From CAYOZN01 sp964408455 (lineage in GTDB: Bacteria > Planctomycetota > Phycisphaerae > UBA1845 > UTPLA1): a DNA stretch of 20,757 bases. The notes beneath the pieces were generated by a model. It was not told the DNA's origin and ran no database searches. It worked only from the letters and a program-made list of their open reading frames with translations. The stretch covers positions 1-20,757 of the forward strand of contig CAYOZN010000045.1 in the NCBI GenBank assembly GCA_964408455.1, in the 5' to 3' direction. Of this stretch, positions 7,592 through 17,839 are shown piece by piece. Made by a program: the position numbers and the translations under genes. Positions within the stretch are counted from its first letter, which is position 1, and each line of letters begins with the position of its first letter.

Positions 7592-9619
7592 TCACGCTTG
7601 CTGGCGCTGAATTCGCTTACGTCTTCGCGCCGCCTGCATCGAGACCATCAGCGCCGCCAGCGGCATGGCCGATGCACCACCGCACGCGCCGTCATCTCCG
7701 CACGCGTTGACCGCGGCGCTGTCGCCGGACCCGTTGTTCTGCGAGCCGTCGGAATTGTCGTTCCCGCCTGCACTCCCATTGTCATTCCCGTTTGCATTGC
7801 CGCCGCTCTCGTCGTCGTTGCAATCCGCGATTCCGTTCCCGTTCGCGTCTTCGTCCGGATGACCGCAGCCGCACGCACCCGGAGCTGTCTTGGCAGCATC
7901 CAGCGGGCAGGCATCCTCGCAGTCGGGCGTGCCGTCCTCATCTGCATCGAGCGTATCATCGGCACAGGGCACAACCGAGGCTCCCCGGGAATCCGGGCTT
8001 TCGCCCGAGGCATCGACCGCCGACACGACAAAGTGCCACGTCGAGTCGGCACTCAGCCCGGCGATCGTGGTCTGGTTCGCATCGCCATCCACCGACTGCA
8101 TCTGTCCACCCGCCAGATCGGCGAAGTTTTCCTGCGTGACGCCCGCCTCGCTGGCGTAATACACGTGATACGACGTCGCGCCCAGGATCGGCTCCCAATT
8201 CAGCGTCGCCTCGCCGTTTGCTGTCGCCTCGGCCGTGACAAACCACGGGGCGTAGGGCCGCGACGGATCCGCCGGCTCGCCGATGGACTTAAGGTAAACC
8301 TCGGTGTCCGCACCGGTGTCATCGCTATTGCGCGACACCACGAAGGATCCGTCCCGCAGCCAGCCCTCCCCGCACACCGTCTGGAGAACGGCCCCGTCAA
8401 AGACGAAAAACGTCTCGCCCTCCGCCTCCCAGCAGAGCAGACCGCGATCGATCTGAAGCGGCACCGCGGCAGATGGCACATCTGCCGGCCGCGCGTTCCC
8501 ATCCGTCAAGGGGAATCCGCCCAGTGTCATCAGCTCGCGATTCAGTCCATTGACATCGCCCCGGAGAATAACCACGTGCCGCCCGTCCGACACCACCCGG
8601 ACGACGCGCGATTCAACAACCGTGAACTGCGTCAGTTGCTCAATCGACGGGTTCTGCAGGTTCGCGTCAAACAAGAAAACCTGCGTCACGCCGCCGACGT
8701 CCTTGAGATAGATGAGCCGGCCCTGCTCGAAGCTCATGGGCCGTGCATTTGTATCCAGCACCTGCACTTCTGTGCCGTCGAAATAGTGCAGTTCGTCGCG
8801 CTGGCAGTCGAAGTTGTTGTCCAATTCGCCACACCACTGCCAGGCGGCGCTGCAACCGCTGGTCACAAAGCCGATTGGCGACGCGCCCGTGCCGGCGGTG
8901 TTGCCATCGTCGAGAAAATCCCCCGTCAACAACGTGGCATCGCCGCTGAACGGGTCCACCTGGTACACGTGCTTGATGCCCACGGCCAGCGGCGAATCCG
9001 GATCAAACGATTGCAGCGTGACGAAGGCACATCCGTCGGCGATGGCGGCGGCCTCCGGGTTGACGGCCTGCGATGCGTCGTAGGGATTCTCAGCGTTTAT
9101 GAGCTGCGGCGGCCCGCCGTCGGACACAAATACCCACGCAAAGTCCGTCCCGCGCCGCCAGAGGCCGATCACTTCGCCGGGATTGTCGCCGCCGCCCAGG
9201 TGGAACACAAAATCAGCGACGTCGTTCAGCGCAGGATCATTGATATCGCCCGCCTGAAACAACGATGTTGCCGTTCCATCATGAAAGTACACGTCGTCCG
9301 AATCGCTGATCCAGATCAGCCGGCCGCGGCTGGTGGAATTCTGACGTCTCCCCCAGCCATCCTGGTCGTCGTCGCTCGACAGTTGCTGGCCGCAGTCGTC
9401 GCAGCCGTCGATCACCGAGTCTCCGTCGAAATCACCTTCACACTCGTCCGGAACGCCGTTGAGATTGCAGTCGTCGCTCGTCGCATTCGCAATGTCGACG
9501 AGATCGTCCACTCCGTTCGCATTGCAGTCGGTCGCCGCCATGCTCGCCGGTCCTCCCATCAACGCCACGGCCGCCGCCACCGCAGCCAGATGCCATACTT
9601 TCATGCCGTGCCCATTCAT
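7592..9619 (-). CDS. Large secreted FN3 / calcium-motif protein with possible C-terminal sorting tail
   Basis: The 675-residue protein has a signal peptide cleaved near residue 28 (ASMA). Next come dockerin-like or EF-type repeats of the DCNANGVDD, DCNLNGVPDEC and DFDGDSVIDGCDDC kind (about 30-75), common in planctomycete secreted proteins. A long beta-rich region, possibly propeller-like (about 85-450), precedes a fibronectin type III-like domain (about 456-545). Thrombospondin type 3-like Asp/Asn calcium repeats (about 548-595) and an Asn/Gly/Ser/Asp-rich low-complexity linker follow. The end is ACGDDGACGG, a short hydrophobic stretch and ARRRKR. Together this suggests an exported, calcium-stabilised surface or extracellular protein. 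The start at 9619 has AGGAG 7 nt upstream. It heads a run of three leftward genes. Confidence 0.8.
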   Translation of the reverse strand: MNGHGMKVWHLAAVAAAVALMGGPASMAATDCNANGVDDLVDIANATSDDCNLNGVPDECEGDFDGDSVIDGCDDCGQQLSSDDDQDGWGRRQNSTSRGRLIWISDSDDVYFHDGTATSLFQAGDINDPALNDVADFVFHLGGGDNPGEVIGLWRRGTDFAWVFVSDGGPPQLINAENPYDASQAVNPEAAAIADGCAFVTLQSFDPDSPLAVGIKHVYQVDPFSGDATLLTGDFLDDGNTAGTGASPIGFVTSGCSAAWQWCGELDNNFDCQRDELHYFDGTEVQVLDTNARPMSFEQGRLIYLKDVGGVTQVFLFDANLQNPSIEQLTQFTVVESRVVRVVSDGRHVVILRGDVNGLNRELMTLGGFPLTDGNARPADVPSAAVPLQIDRGLLCWEAEGETFFVFDGAVLQTVCGEGWLRDGSFVVSRNSDDTGADTEVYLKSIGEPADPSRPYAPWFVTAEATANGEATLNWEPILGATSYHVYYASEAGVTQENFADLAGGQMQSVDGDANQTTIAGLSADSTWHFVVSAVDASGESPDSRGASVVPCADDTLDADEDGTPDCEDACPLDAAKTAPGACGCGHPDEDANGNGIADCNDDESGGNANGNDNGSAGGNDNSDGSQNNGSGDSAAVNACGDDGACGGASAMPLAALMVSMQAARRRKRIQRQQA

Positions 9620-9804
9620 CCAGTGACTCCTGTAATGCCGCGAGGACAAGTTCGCTTGCCACCAGGCTTAATAAAGGCAGGATTGGCGCGGCGCGCTCCA
9701 CGAATTGCCGCCAACTCGCCTTGAACCCAGCACTAAGCGGCCGCGCCGGCAGGACTTACAATTGCCCGTCCGCGAGCTCGCCGCCGCGGAGGAGGCCGAC
9801 GGCG

Positions 9805-9813
9805 TGATATAAT
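9805..9813 (+). promoter_or_regulatory. Extended -10 promoter of the ECF sigma gene
   Basis: TGA directly precedes a perfect TATAAT (9808-9813), giving the TGnTATAAT extended -10. No good -35 box lies 16-18 nt upstream, as is usual for this class. The predicted start near 9820 excludes a TTG start at 9813 and leaves a leader of about 20 nt to the ATG at 9840. Confidence 0.6.
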
Positions 9814-9839
9814 TGGCGGGTCCCACATCGACGGACGCC

Positions 9840-10484
9840 ATGGGTGAACGCATGGATGAGACCGACCGCGCAAGTTCGCTGATCAGCCGTGCCGCATCCG
9901 GCGACGAAGCGGCCCTGACCATCCTGCTGGCCGAGTCGGCCGCAGGTCTGCGAGGGTGGATCGTTGGCAAGATTCCGCCGGACCTGCGCGGCTCGATCGA
10001 CGCGGAGGATGTCGCCCAGGAGGCCCACGTAGAAGTCTTCCGTCACGTGCGCGATTTCCAGGACCGCGGGCCCGGCTCCTTCGAACGCTGGGTGCGCACC
10101 ATCGCCCTCCGCGAATTGCGTGACATCATTCGTTCCCGCCGCGCCGGGCGGCGCGGCGGCGGAAAGGTGGCCGTGCGCGCCCACAACCCCCGGCAGGAGG
10201 ATTCGATGGTCGGCCTCCTGGACCTGCTGGGCGGACCAGACCACACGCCCAGTCGCTCGGTCGCGCGCCACGAGGCGGTGGCCGCGATCCAGTCGGCCAT
10301 CGACGGCCTCCCCGAGGACTATCGCCGGGCCGTGTGGCTGGTGTACATCGAGGGACATCCGGTCGCGGCTTCCGCCCTGGCCATGGGCCGGACGGAACGC
10401 GCCGTCCACAATCTCTGTTACAAAGCCAAGGACCGCTTGCGCGAGCTGCTCGGCAGCCAGTCGCGGTTCTTCAGCGGCAGTTGA
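9840..10484 (+). CDS. ECF-type RNA polymerase sigma factor
   Basis: The 214-residue protein has a sigma-2 region at about 12-90 (SRAASGDEAALTILL, then IDAEDVAQEAHVEVF, then FERWVRTIALRELRDIIRS). A sigma-4 region at about 148-205 (AIDGLPEDYRRAVWLVYIEGHPVAASALAMGRTERAVHNL, then KAKDRLREL) contains the helix-turn-helix. There is no sigma-1/3 region, as expected of the ECF class. Two ATGs (9840, 9852) are possible; I chose the first downstream of the promoter, and neither has a strong ribosome-binding site. No anti-sigma gene is adjacent. A Ser/Thr kinase gene follows 70 nt later, an arrangement known in Planctomycetota and suggesting phosphorylation-based control. Confidence 0.88.
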   Translation: MGERMDETDRASSLISRAASGDEAALTILLAESAAGLRGWIVGKIPPDLRGSIDAEDVAQEAHVEVFRHVRDFQDRGPGSFERWVRTIALRELRDIIRSRRAGRRGGGKVAVRAHNPRQEDSMVGLLDLLGGPDHTPSRSVARHEAVAAIQSAIDGLPEDYRRAVWLVYIEGHPVAASALAMGRTERAVHNLCYKAKDRLRELLGSQSRFFSGS

Positions 10485-10554
10485 GTATCTCGGCCCGGAA
10501 TCGGGAGCGCGCGGCGCGCAGTTCGCGTTTAATAGCCGGGACAGGGACATATCA

Positions 10555-13152
<2,598 letters not shown>

Positions 13153-13237
13153 ACGCAGCCAAGCCGCGCGAGCACCAGCCACGCGCCCAAAGCTCCGGGG
13201 CAGACGCCTGCCAACACTCGTGCGTTCGCTGCGATGG

Positions 13238-13927
13238 CTACTGGACGCGCCGAATAACCCCGATCACCACGCCTTGAATCTGCACATTGGAGACAAAGAT
13301 CGGCTCATAGGCCGGGTTTGCCGGCTGGAGACGCACCCGGTTCTTCTCGCGGTAGAAACGCTTCAACGTCACCTCGTCATCCTCCGGCAGTCGCGCGACG
13401 ACCATCTCGCCGTTGGACGGTGATTTGCGATTTTCGACCACGACGAAATCGCCATCCTCGATGTGGTCGTCGATCATGCTGTCGCCCACCACCTGGAGGC
13501 AATACACGCCGTGCGGCGACTGAAAGATCGTCTCCAGATCAAGTACCTCCCGATCCTGCACGGCCTCGATCGGCCGGCCGGCCGCGATGCGACCCTCCAG
13601 CGGCAGGCAACTCGGACGCTCATCCGGCAGTTCGAGATGGTCCGCTAGCAGCAAAGAGCGAGCCTTGTGCTTCTCCCGCCGCAGCAGCCCCCTTTCTTCG
13701 AGGATGGTGAGGTGTTCGAACACCGTCACCTTGGAGATGCCGAATTGTTCGGCGATCTCGTCGTACGTCGGGGAATAGCCATTCTTGTGCTGGTAGTCGC
13801 GAATGAAGGTCAGGATCTCGGCCTGGCGCGGCGTTGCGGGCTTGGTCGCCTTCGGCGTGCGCGAGGCGCGGCGAACCGATGCGCTTCGACCGGCGGATGA
13901 CAAACTCTTGCGGCGACTCGGGGGCAT
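13238..13927 (-). CDS. lexA: LexA, SOS transcriptional repressor
   Basis: The 229-residue protein has a basic, Ser-rich N-terminal extension (1-30), longer than in typical LexA of about 200 residues. A winged helix at about 31-95 follows (TPRQAEILTFIRDYQHKNGYSPTYDEIAEQF, ISKVTVFEHLTILEERGLL). The peptidase domain has the Ala116-Gly117 self-cleavage site in GRIAAGRP, nucleophile Ser150 in VVGDSM, and Lys189 in VTLKRF. RecA-stimulated self-cleavage would inactivate repression of DNA-damage genes. The start at 13927 has GGAGGAG (minus strand, 13941-13935) at normal spacing. It converges with the kinase gene (85-nt gap). A large dyad lies immediately upstream; I did not find an E. coli- or Bacillus-type SOS box. 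Confidence 0.92.
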   Translation of the reverse strand: MPPSRRKSLSSAGRSASVRRASRTPKATKPATPRQAEILTFIRDYQHKNGYSPTYDEIAEQFGISKVTVFEHLTILEERGLLRREKHKARSLLLADHLELPDERPSCLPLEGRIAAGRPIEAVQDREVLDLETIFQSPHGVYCLQVVGDSMIDDHIEDGDFVVVENRKSPSNGEMVVARLPEDDEVTLKRFYREKNRVRLQPANPAYEPIFVSNVQIQGVVIGVIRRVQ

Positions 13928-13945
13928 AAACAGTCTCCTCCGTGG

Positions 13946-14030
13946 GCGACGGCCAGGGCGAACCACGAAGCCCCTCGGGCCCCAGCAGCAGTAGCGGGGC
14001 ACGGTTCCTTCGTGCCGCCCTGGCCATCGC
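13946..14030. promoter_or_regulatory. Long dyad just upstream of the lexA ribosome-binding site
   Basis: The arms are GCGA (13946-13949), GGCCAGGGCG (13951-13960) and CACGAAG (13964-13970). They pair with CTTCGTG (14008-14014), CGCCCTGGCC (14016-14025) and TCGC (14027-14030). That is 21 base pairs interrupted by one C-A mismatch and a 3/1 internal loop. An inner CCCC/GGGG (13971-13974, 13996-13999) can extend the stem. It ends 4 nt before the GGAGGAG of lexA. Role unknown: operator, translational control element or structured RNA. Confidence 0.6.
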
Positions 14031-14041
14031 TTCGACCAGGG

Positions 14042-14090
14042 CGCGCTCGGACGCGGCAGTGTCCGAGCGCGACGGGTGAATTTCACACCC
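14042..14090. promoter_or_regulatory. Perfect 11-bp hairpin plus adjacent palindrome upstream of lexA
   Basis: CGCGCTCGGAC (14042-14052) pairs perfectly with GTCCGAGCGCG (14061-14071), loop 8 nt. Directly beside it, GGGTG...CACCC (14074-14090) encloses the symmetric 11-mer GTGAA-T-TTCAC (14076-14086), which has the form of a protein-binding operator half-site pair. Together with the larger dyad these fill most of 13946-14090. Confidence 0.5.
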
Positions 14091-14598
14091 TTGCGGCTCT
14101 GCATCCAGCAGGGCCACCCACCCGCTCAGCACGCGCCACATCGTGCCGAACAAGCGACGCCACGGCAAGCAATTCCAACGCGAGACATGCCTGCCGCAAC
14201 CCGCGTCACGACTCGGGCGGGCCGGCATCTTTCTCGACGAATCGTTCAGCGAAAGCCCCCGGCGATACTCCGCCCCAGGGCCCATCCAGCAAAGCGGCAG
14301 CGCCGCGACACGTTCCGCCATCGAACCAAGCCCCTGTTGCCAGATCCCCGAATGCTGCCGGAAGACACTCCGACAACCGACAGGGATGATCACATCGTGC
14401 CCCGCCAGCATGCACGGGGCGTCTGCGAACCGGGCCGGCGATACGGAAGCGGCGGTACCGATGCCGCATCCACACCGACAAGCCTATCCTAACATCGTCC
14501 GAACGTCAAGCGGAAAACGAGGAAAGTTCTGTTGATTTTAGGGTAGGGTAGCTGCACGGTGAACTTCGCACATCCGGCCGCATCGATGTCAACCGCTG
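14091..14598. other. Gene-free interval between lexA leader and rsmB; possible unassigned transcript
   Basis: No recognisable protein is encoded here. The best open frame is on the minus strand from an ATG at 14411. It has about 73% G/C at third positions in its first 56 codons and runs on into lexA in another frame with no stop of its own, no ribosome-binding site and a Trp/Cys-rich translation, so I do not call it. Two weaker hairpins are visible: GCCCCG/CGGGGC (14399-14404, 14415-14420), and CGGCAaGCA/TGCcTGCCG (14163-14171, 14188-14196). I looked for the conserved cores of RNase P RNA, tmRNA and SRP RNA by eye and did not find them. Confidence 0.4.
14481..14509 (-). promoter_or_regulatory. 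Possible promoter reading toward lexA
   Basis: On the minus strand TTGACG (14509-14504) is followed after exactly 17 nt by TAGGCT (14486-14481). The -35 has five of six consensus bases, the -10 three of six. The predicted start near 14474 would give a leader of about 550 nt before lexA, or a separate RNA from the structured interval. Confidence 0.35.
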
Positions 14599-16044
14599 TC
14601 AGACCGCTCGATCCGAGGTGTCATCTCTAACCAGTATCGCCGCGAAGCCACCATCCCGATCGTCCCCCGGCAGCGTGAATTGCTCCTGCGCGATCCGCCA
14701 GCCAGGGACGCCCTCACAAAATGCACGAACCTGGCCTTCGTTCTCCTCCAGCTCCAGCGAACACGTCGAATAGACAATCCGCGTCACAGGCCCCGCCAGC
14801 GCCGCCGCCCGCCGCAGCAGTGCCGCCTGAATCTCACACACCTCCATCAGCGACTTCTGCCCCGCGCGATACCTTGCCTCCGGACGGCGGGCAAGCACGC
14901 CCGAATTGAGGCACGGCGCGTCGAGCAGAATAACATCCGGCCGGCGCCCATCCGCCGCGATCCGCTCTTCGAGTTCTTCCAGCCGACAAGTCCGCACGAT
15001 GCTCAACCCCAGCCGCCGGGCACTCTCATCCGCATGCTCCAGTTTCTCCGCGCGCAGGTCCGTCGCCAGCACCAGCCCTCGATCCGACATCAGCTCCGCC
15101 GCCTGCGTCGACTTCGTGCCCACGCCGGCGCACAGGTCCAGCACGAACTGGCCCGGCACCAGACCGGCAATCTGAAGCGCCACGCGTGCCGTCGCATCCT
15201 GAGGCTGGCAGCGCCCCTCCCGCACCGCCGCAAGCGACGCCGCCGGCGGCGAATCACGCAGGACGACCGTCGCCTGGTCCCGATCGTCGCCCCTGCCGGC
15301 ATCTCCCGGAGGATGCACCAGCTGAGGCTCGAGCCCATCGGCCGCAAGTTGTTTGGCAAGCATTGTCGCCGTTATGCGCAGCCGGTTCGGCCGCAGCGCC
15401 AGCACCGGCCGCCGCCAGCCTGCATCGCAGACCTGCCGCGCCAGCTTCGGCTTGAACCGCCGGTGCCAACGCTCCACCAGCCACGATGGCGTGCCCGTCG
15501 CCGCAATCAGAAACTCAAGGGGCCGGCGGGATGGATCGGGAAAAATGTCCTCGGAAAAATGGCGGACCTTCGCGCCATCCAGCGCGAGCATTCGTCGCGG
15601 ATAGGCTTCGTGCTGCAAAGCCCCCTGCGTCACTTCGCCCCGACAGGCGATGATCTTCCGCAGTATGGCATTGGCCGTGTCGCCAAATCCGCGCCCGAAG
15701 CGCTTGGCCTGCCGCACCGTCTGATCGACCGCGGCGTGATCGGGCACGCGATCGAGCATGCACAGTTGATACGCCCCCAGTGCCAGCACCACGCGCTGGG
15801 CCTCGCGCAGGCCGGCCCAGCGGCCGCGATAAAATCGGCTGGCGATGTGCTCGCACGTCAGGCGCCGGCGCAGAACGCCGATCACCAGCTCGGCCGTCAG
15901 GCGCTCGTCGGCAGGCGACAGCGGCGCCGCCTGCTGCATCTCCTGCAGCAGATCGTGCGCAATGTGCTCGCCATGATAGGTCCGCGTGAGAACGTCGGCC
16001 GCGCGATCGCGCGCCGACTGCGCCCGCGATGGACGATCTGCCAT
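14599..16044 (-). CDS. rsmB: 16S rRNA (cytosine-5) methyltransferase, RsmB/Sun type
   Basis: The 481-residue protein has a NusB-like helical domain at about 5-130 (ARDRAADVLTRTYHGEHIAHDLL, ... DHAAVDQTVRQAKRFG). The C-terminal SAM-dependent RNA m5C methyltransferase carries motif I VLDLCAGVGTKS near 297, motif IV LLDAPC near 370 and motif VI VYSTCS near 425; the last holds the catalytic Cys. Motif I is divergent from the usual CAAPGGKT. RsmB methylates C967 in E. coli 16S rRNA. The start at 16044 was chosen because it overlaps the fmt stop by one base (TGATG) and the NusB-like domain begins there; sequence further upstream in this frame is out-of-frame fmt. It is the last gene of def-fmt-rsmB. 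Confidence 0.9.
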   Translation of the reverse strand: MADRPSRAQSARDRAADVLTRTYHGEHIAHDLLQEMQQAAPLSPADERLTAELVIGVLRRRLTCEHIASRFYRGRWAGLREAQRVVLALGAYQLCMLDRVPDHAAVDQTVRQAKRFGRGFGDTANAILRKIIACRGEVTQGALQHEAYPRRMLALDGAKVRHFSEDIFPDPSRRPLEFLIAATGTPSWLVERWHRRFKPKLARQVCDAGWRRPVLALRPNRLRITATMLAKQLAADGLEPQLVHPPGDAGRGDDRDQATVVLRDSPPAASLAAVREGRCQPQDATARVALQIAGLVPGQFVLDLCAGVGTKSTQAAELMSDRGLVLATDLRAEKLEHADESARRLGLSIVRTCRLEELEERIAADGRRPDVILLDAPCLNSGVLARRPEARYRAGQKSLMEVCEIQAALLRRAAALAGPVTRIVYSTCSLELEENEGQVRAFCEGVPGWRIAQEQFTLPGDDRDGGFAAILVRDDTSDRAV

Positions 16045-17012
16045 CACGCCGCCTCGACCGGCACGAACCGGTCCCCGGCCCGGACGTGCCGCCCATTGAC
16101 GTAGTCCTGCCAGCTCATGACCGAGCCGCCCGACGGCTTGATCTCCAGCGGCATCATTGCCCCGTCGATCGTCTGCACGCTCATCATCTCGGTGATCGTC
16201 CCGCAATCGGCCGCCGAGGCCGCCGGCGACGTGTGCCCCTCGTACGGCACGGCCCGCGCGAGCGTCACCTGTTCGTTGCGCCGCCCGTCGGCCGAAACGA
16301 ATCGGCACGCGGCCCCGGGCCACGACCACAGGCCGCAGACCCGGCGCGCCAGCTCCGTCGCGGGCACGTCGAAACGGATAAAACCGTCTGATTTCTTCAG
16401 CTTTCTCGCAAAAGTCACCCGCCCGGCATCCTGCTCGCATCCCGCCGCCTTCGGATCGGACGACAGCAGCTTCAGTGCCTCCCGAACGGCATCACACCCG
16501 ACGCGCGCCAGCCGGTCGTGCAGCTCGTCCGCCGTCTCGTCGACGCCGATCGCCGTCCGGCGCTGCACCAGGATCGGCCCGGCGTCCATCTTTTCCACCA
16601 GGCGAAAGATGGTGACGCCGGTCTCCTCGTTGCCGTTGATCACGGCCCATTGGATCGGCGCCGCCCCGCGCAGTGCCGGCAGGAGCGAAGCGTGCAGATT
16701 CACCATGCCGGCGGGAAACGCGCTCAGCAGCGCCGGTCCGATCTTCTGCCCGAAGGCCGCCACGTAACCCAGATCGGCATTGAGCGACTTCAACCGTGCC
16801 ACGACATCCGGCGCATTGACATCCTGCGGCGAGATCGTCTCGATTCCCTCGCTGATCGCCGCGGCCTTCAGCGGCGTGGGCTTGAGCTCCGTTCCGCGGC
16901 CGCGCGGCTTGTCCGGCTGCGTGATGACCAGCGGCACCTCGTGCCCGTCGTGGCGAATCGAATCGAACGTGGGAATGGAAAACTCGCCCGAGCCGAAGAA
17001 CAAAATCCGCAT
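16044..17012 (-). CDS. fmt: Methionyl-tRNA formyltransferase
   Basis: The 322-residue protein begins MRILFFGSGEFSIPTFDSI, the N-terminal Rossmann start of the family. It has the catalytic Asn105 and His107 in VNLHASLLPALRGAAPIQWA and Asp143 in KMDAGPI. The C-terminal tRNA-binding OB-like domain follows from about 215 (FIRFDVPATELARRVCGLWSWPGA). It transfers a formyl group from 10-formyl-THF to Met-tRNAfMet for initiation. The ATG at 17012 was chosen over an upstream in-frame start at 17051 because the conserved protein begins there; GGGGA lies about 8 nt upstream. It is one base overlapped with rsmB and 126 nt downstream of def. Confidence 0.95.
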   Translation of the reverse strand: MRILFFGSGEFSIPTFDSIRHDGHEVPLVITQPDKPRGRGTELKPTPLKAAAISEGIETISPQDVNAPDVVARLKSLNADLGYVAAFGQKIGPALLSAFPAGMVNLHASLLPALRGAAPIQWAVINGNEETGVTIFRLVEKMDAGPILVQRRTAIGVDETADELHDRLARVGCDAVREALKLLSSDPKAAGCEQDAGRVTFARKLKKSDGFIRFDVPATELARRVCGLWSWPGAACRFVSADGRRNEQVTLARAVPYEGHTSPAASAADCGTITEMMSVQTIDGAMMPLEIKPSGGSVMSWQDYVNGRHVRAGDRFVPVEAA

Positions 17013-17057
17013 CAATGAATCCCCGGCGCGTTGCAGTTGCCCGTCGACCATGGGCGA

Positions 17058-17074
17058 CCCGCGCTTATCGCGGG
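17058..17074. other. Small hairpin between def and fmt
   Basis: CCCGCG (17058-17063) and CGCGGG (17069-17074) form a perfect 6-bp stem with a CTTAT loop in the 126-nt def-fmt spacer. It may be a processing or partial termination site; there is no T-tract. Confidence 0.25.
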
Positions 17075-17138
17075 CGTCTCCCGCGCCAACTCCCTGTCGC
17101 CAGCTTCCTCGGGCTCGCGATTGTCGCAGCGTCGTCGG

Positions 17139-17669
17139 TCACATCGCCCGCGACAACCGCTTGAAATCAGATTCCAGCCGTTTCAGGTGTTTGCGATTCG
17201 CCAGCTTGTCGCCTTCCGACATGAGATCGATGATCAGGCGGCCATCGAGATGATCGCACTCGTGCTGCCAGCACCGGGCCAGCAGCTCCTGGCCGGCCAT
17301 CTCGATCGCTTCTCCGTCGAGATCCTTCGCCCGGATTCTGCACGACACCGCCCGCTGCACGTTCACCGTGACGTCCGGTATCGACAGGCAGCCCTCTTCC
17401 GCCTCCGCCCGCCCCTCAAGGTCCGTTAATGTCGGATTGACGAATACCATATCCTTCCCCGGTTCGCCGGTCACATTGCACACGAACAGCCGAACGGGCA
17501 CGCCCACCTGCGGCGCCGCGAGGCCGATGCCATTCGCCGCCCGCATGATCTCCAGCATGCGCGTCGCCAGTGTTGCCAGCCCCTCGTCAAACTTCTCCAC
17601 CGAGGCGCACCGCTTGCGCAGACGAGGATCGGGGTGTTTGACCAGGCTGACGGCGTCCGGGTATTTCAC
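17139..17669 (-). CDS. def: Peptide deformylase
   Basis: The 176-residue protein carries all three metal-site motifs: GIGLAAPQ (47-54), EGCLS (92-96, metal ligand Cys94) and HECDH (136-140). It removes the N-formyl group from nascent proteins, the counterpart of Fmt downstream. The start codon is GTG at 17669, which is the natural family N-terminus (VKYPDAVSLVKHPDPRLRKR-like, read as Met). The C-terminal tail (about 155-176) is basic and helical. It is the first gene of the def-fmt-rsmB cluster and is divergent from the TPR gene. Confidence 0.95.
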   Translation of the reverse strand: MKYPDAVSLVKHPDPRLRKRCASVEKFDEGLATLATRMLEIMRAANGIGLAAPQVGVPVRLFVCNVTGEPGKDMVFVNPTLTDLEGRAEAEEGCLSIPDVTVNVQRAVSCRIRAKDLDGEAIEMAGQELLARCWQHECDHLDGRLIIDLMSEGDKLANRKHLKRLESDFKRLSRAM

Positions 17670-17839
17670 GCTGTACGCCCCTTCGCGGCCGCGTTACATG
17701 GCGGCCAGCTTTGGCTAAGATAATCGTAGTCCGAGACATGCGGCTTGAAAACGGGAGCGGGCGGTTCGGCACTTCACGGCCCATCGGCGGCCTCGGCCGC
17801 CATGCGCCGTTCGCGGTTCACAGACGGGGCGTTCTCTTG

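Noticed and set aside
7598..9724. Very long plus-strand open frame (about 700 codons) opposite the large secreted-protein gene
   Set aside because: It is the reverse of a gene with a signal peptide, recognisable domains and a strong ribosome-binding site. The translation is His/Arg/Val-rich with no domain and no start signal; long antisense frames are expected in high-GC DNA.
13946..14030. Possible integron attC site
   Set aside because: The length and imperfect palindrome fit, but the RYYYAAC and GTTRRRY core boxes are absent and no integrase is near.
13620..14411. Minus-strand frame of about 263 codons running from the lexA leader into lexA
   Set aside because: It has no stop before overlapping lexA by about 300 nt, no ribosome-binding site, and a Trp/Cys-rich translation matching no family I know. 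Its leader contains perfect hairpins. Kept only as a note on the interval.
14518..14545. GAGGAAAGT string resembling the RNase P RNA core
   Set aside because: Only this short string matches; the following bases and other conserved elements are missing, and the plus strand runs straight into antisense rsmB.
14680..16104. Long plus-strand open frame (about 470 codons) opposite rsmB
   Set aside because: Arg/Gln/Pro-rich translation with no motif, entirely antisense to a clear rsmB.
17711..17839. Upstream in-frame starts for the TPR protein (TTG 17711, ATG 17738)
   Set aside because: The added segment is Arg/Gly-rich, and the TTG coincides with a probable -10 region; the compositional change supports the start at 17840, though the ATG at 17738 is not excluded.
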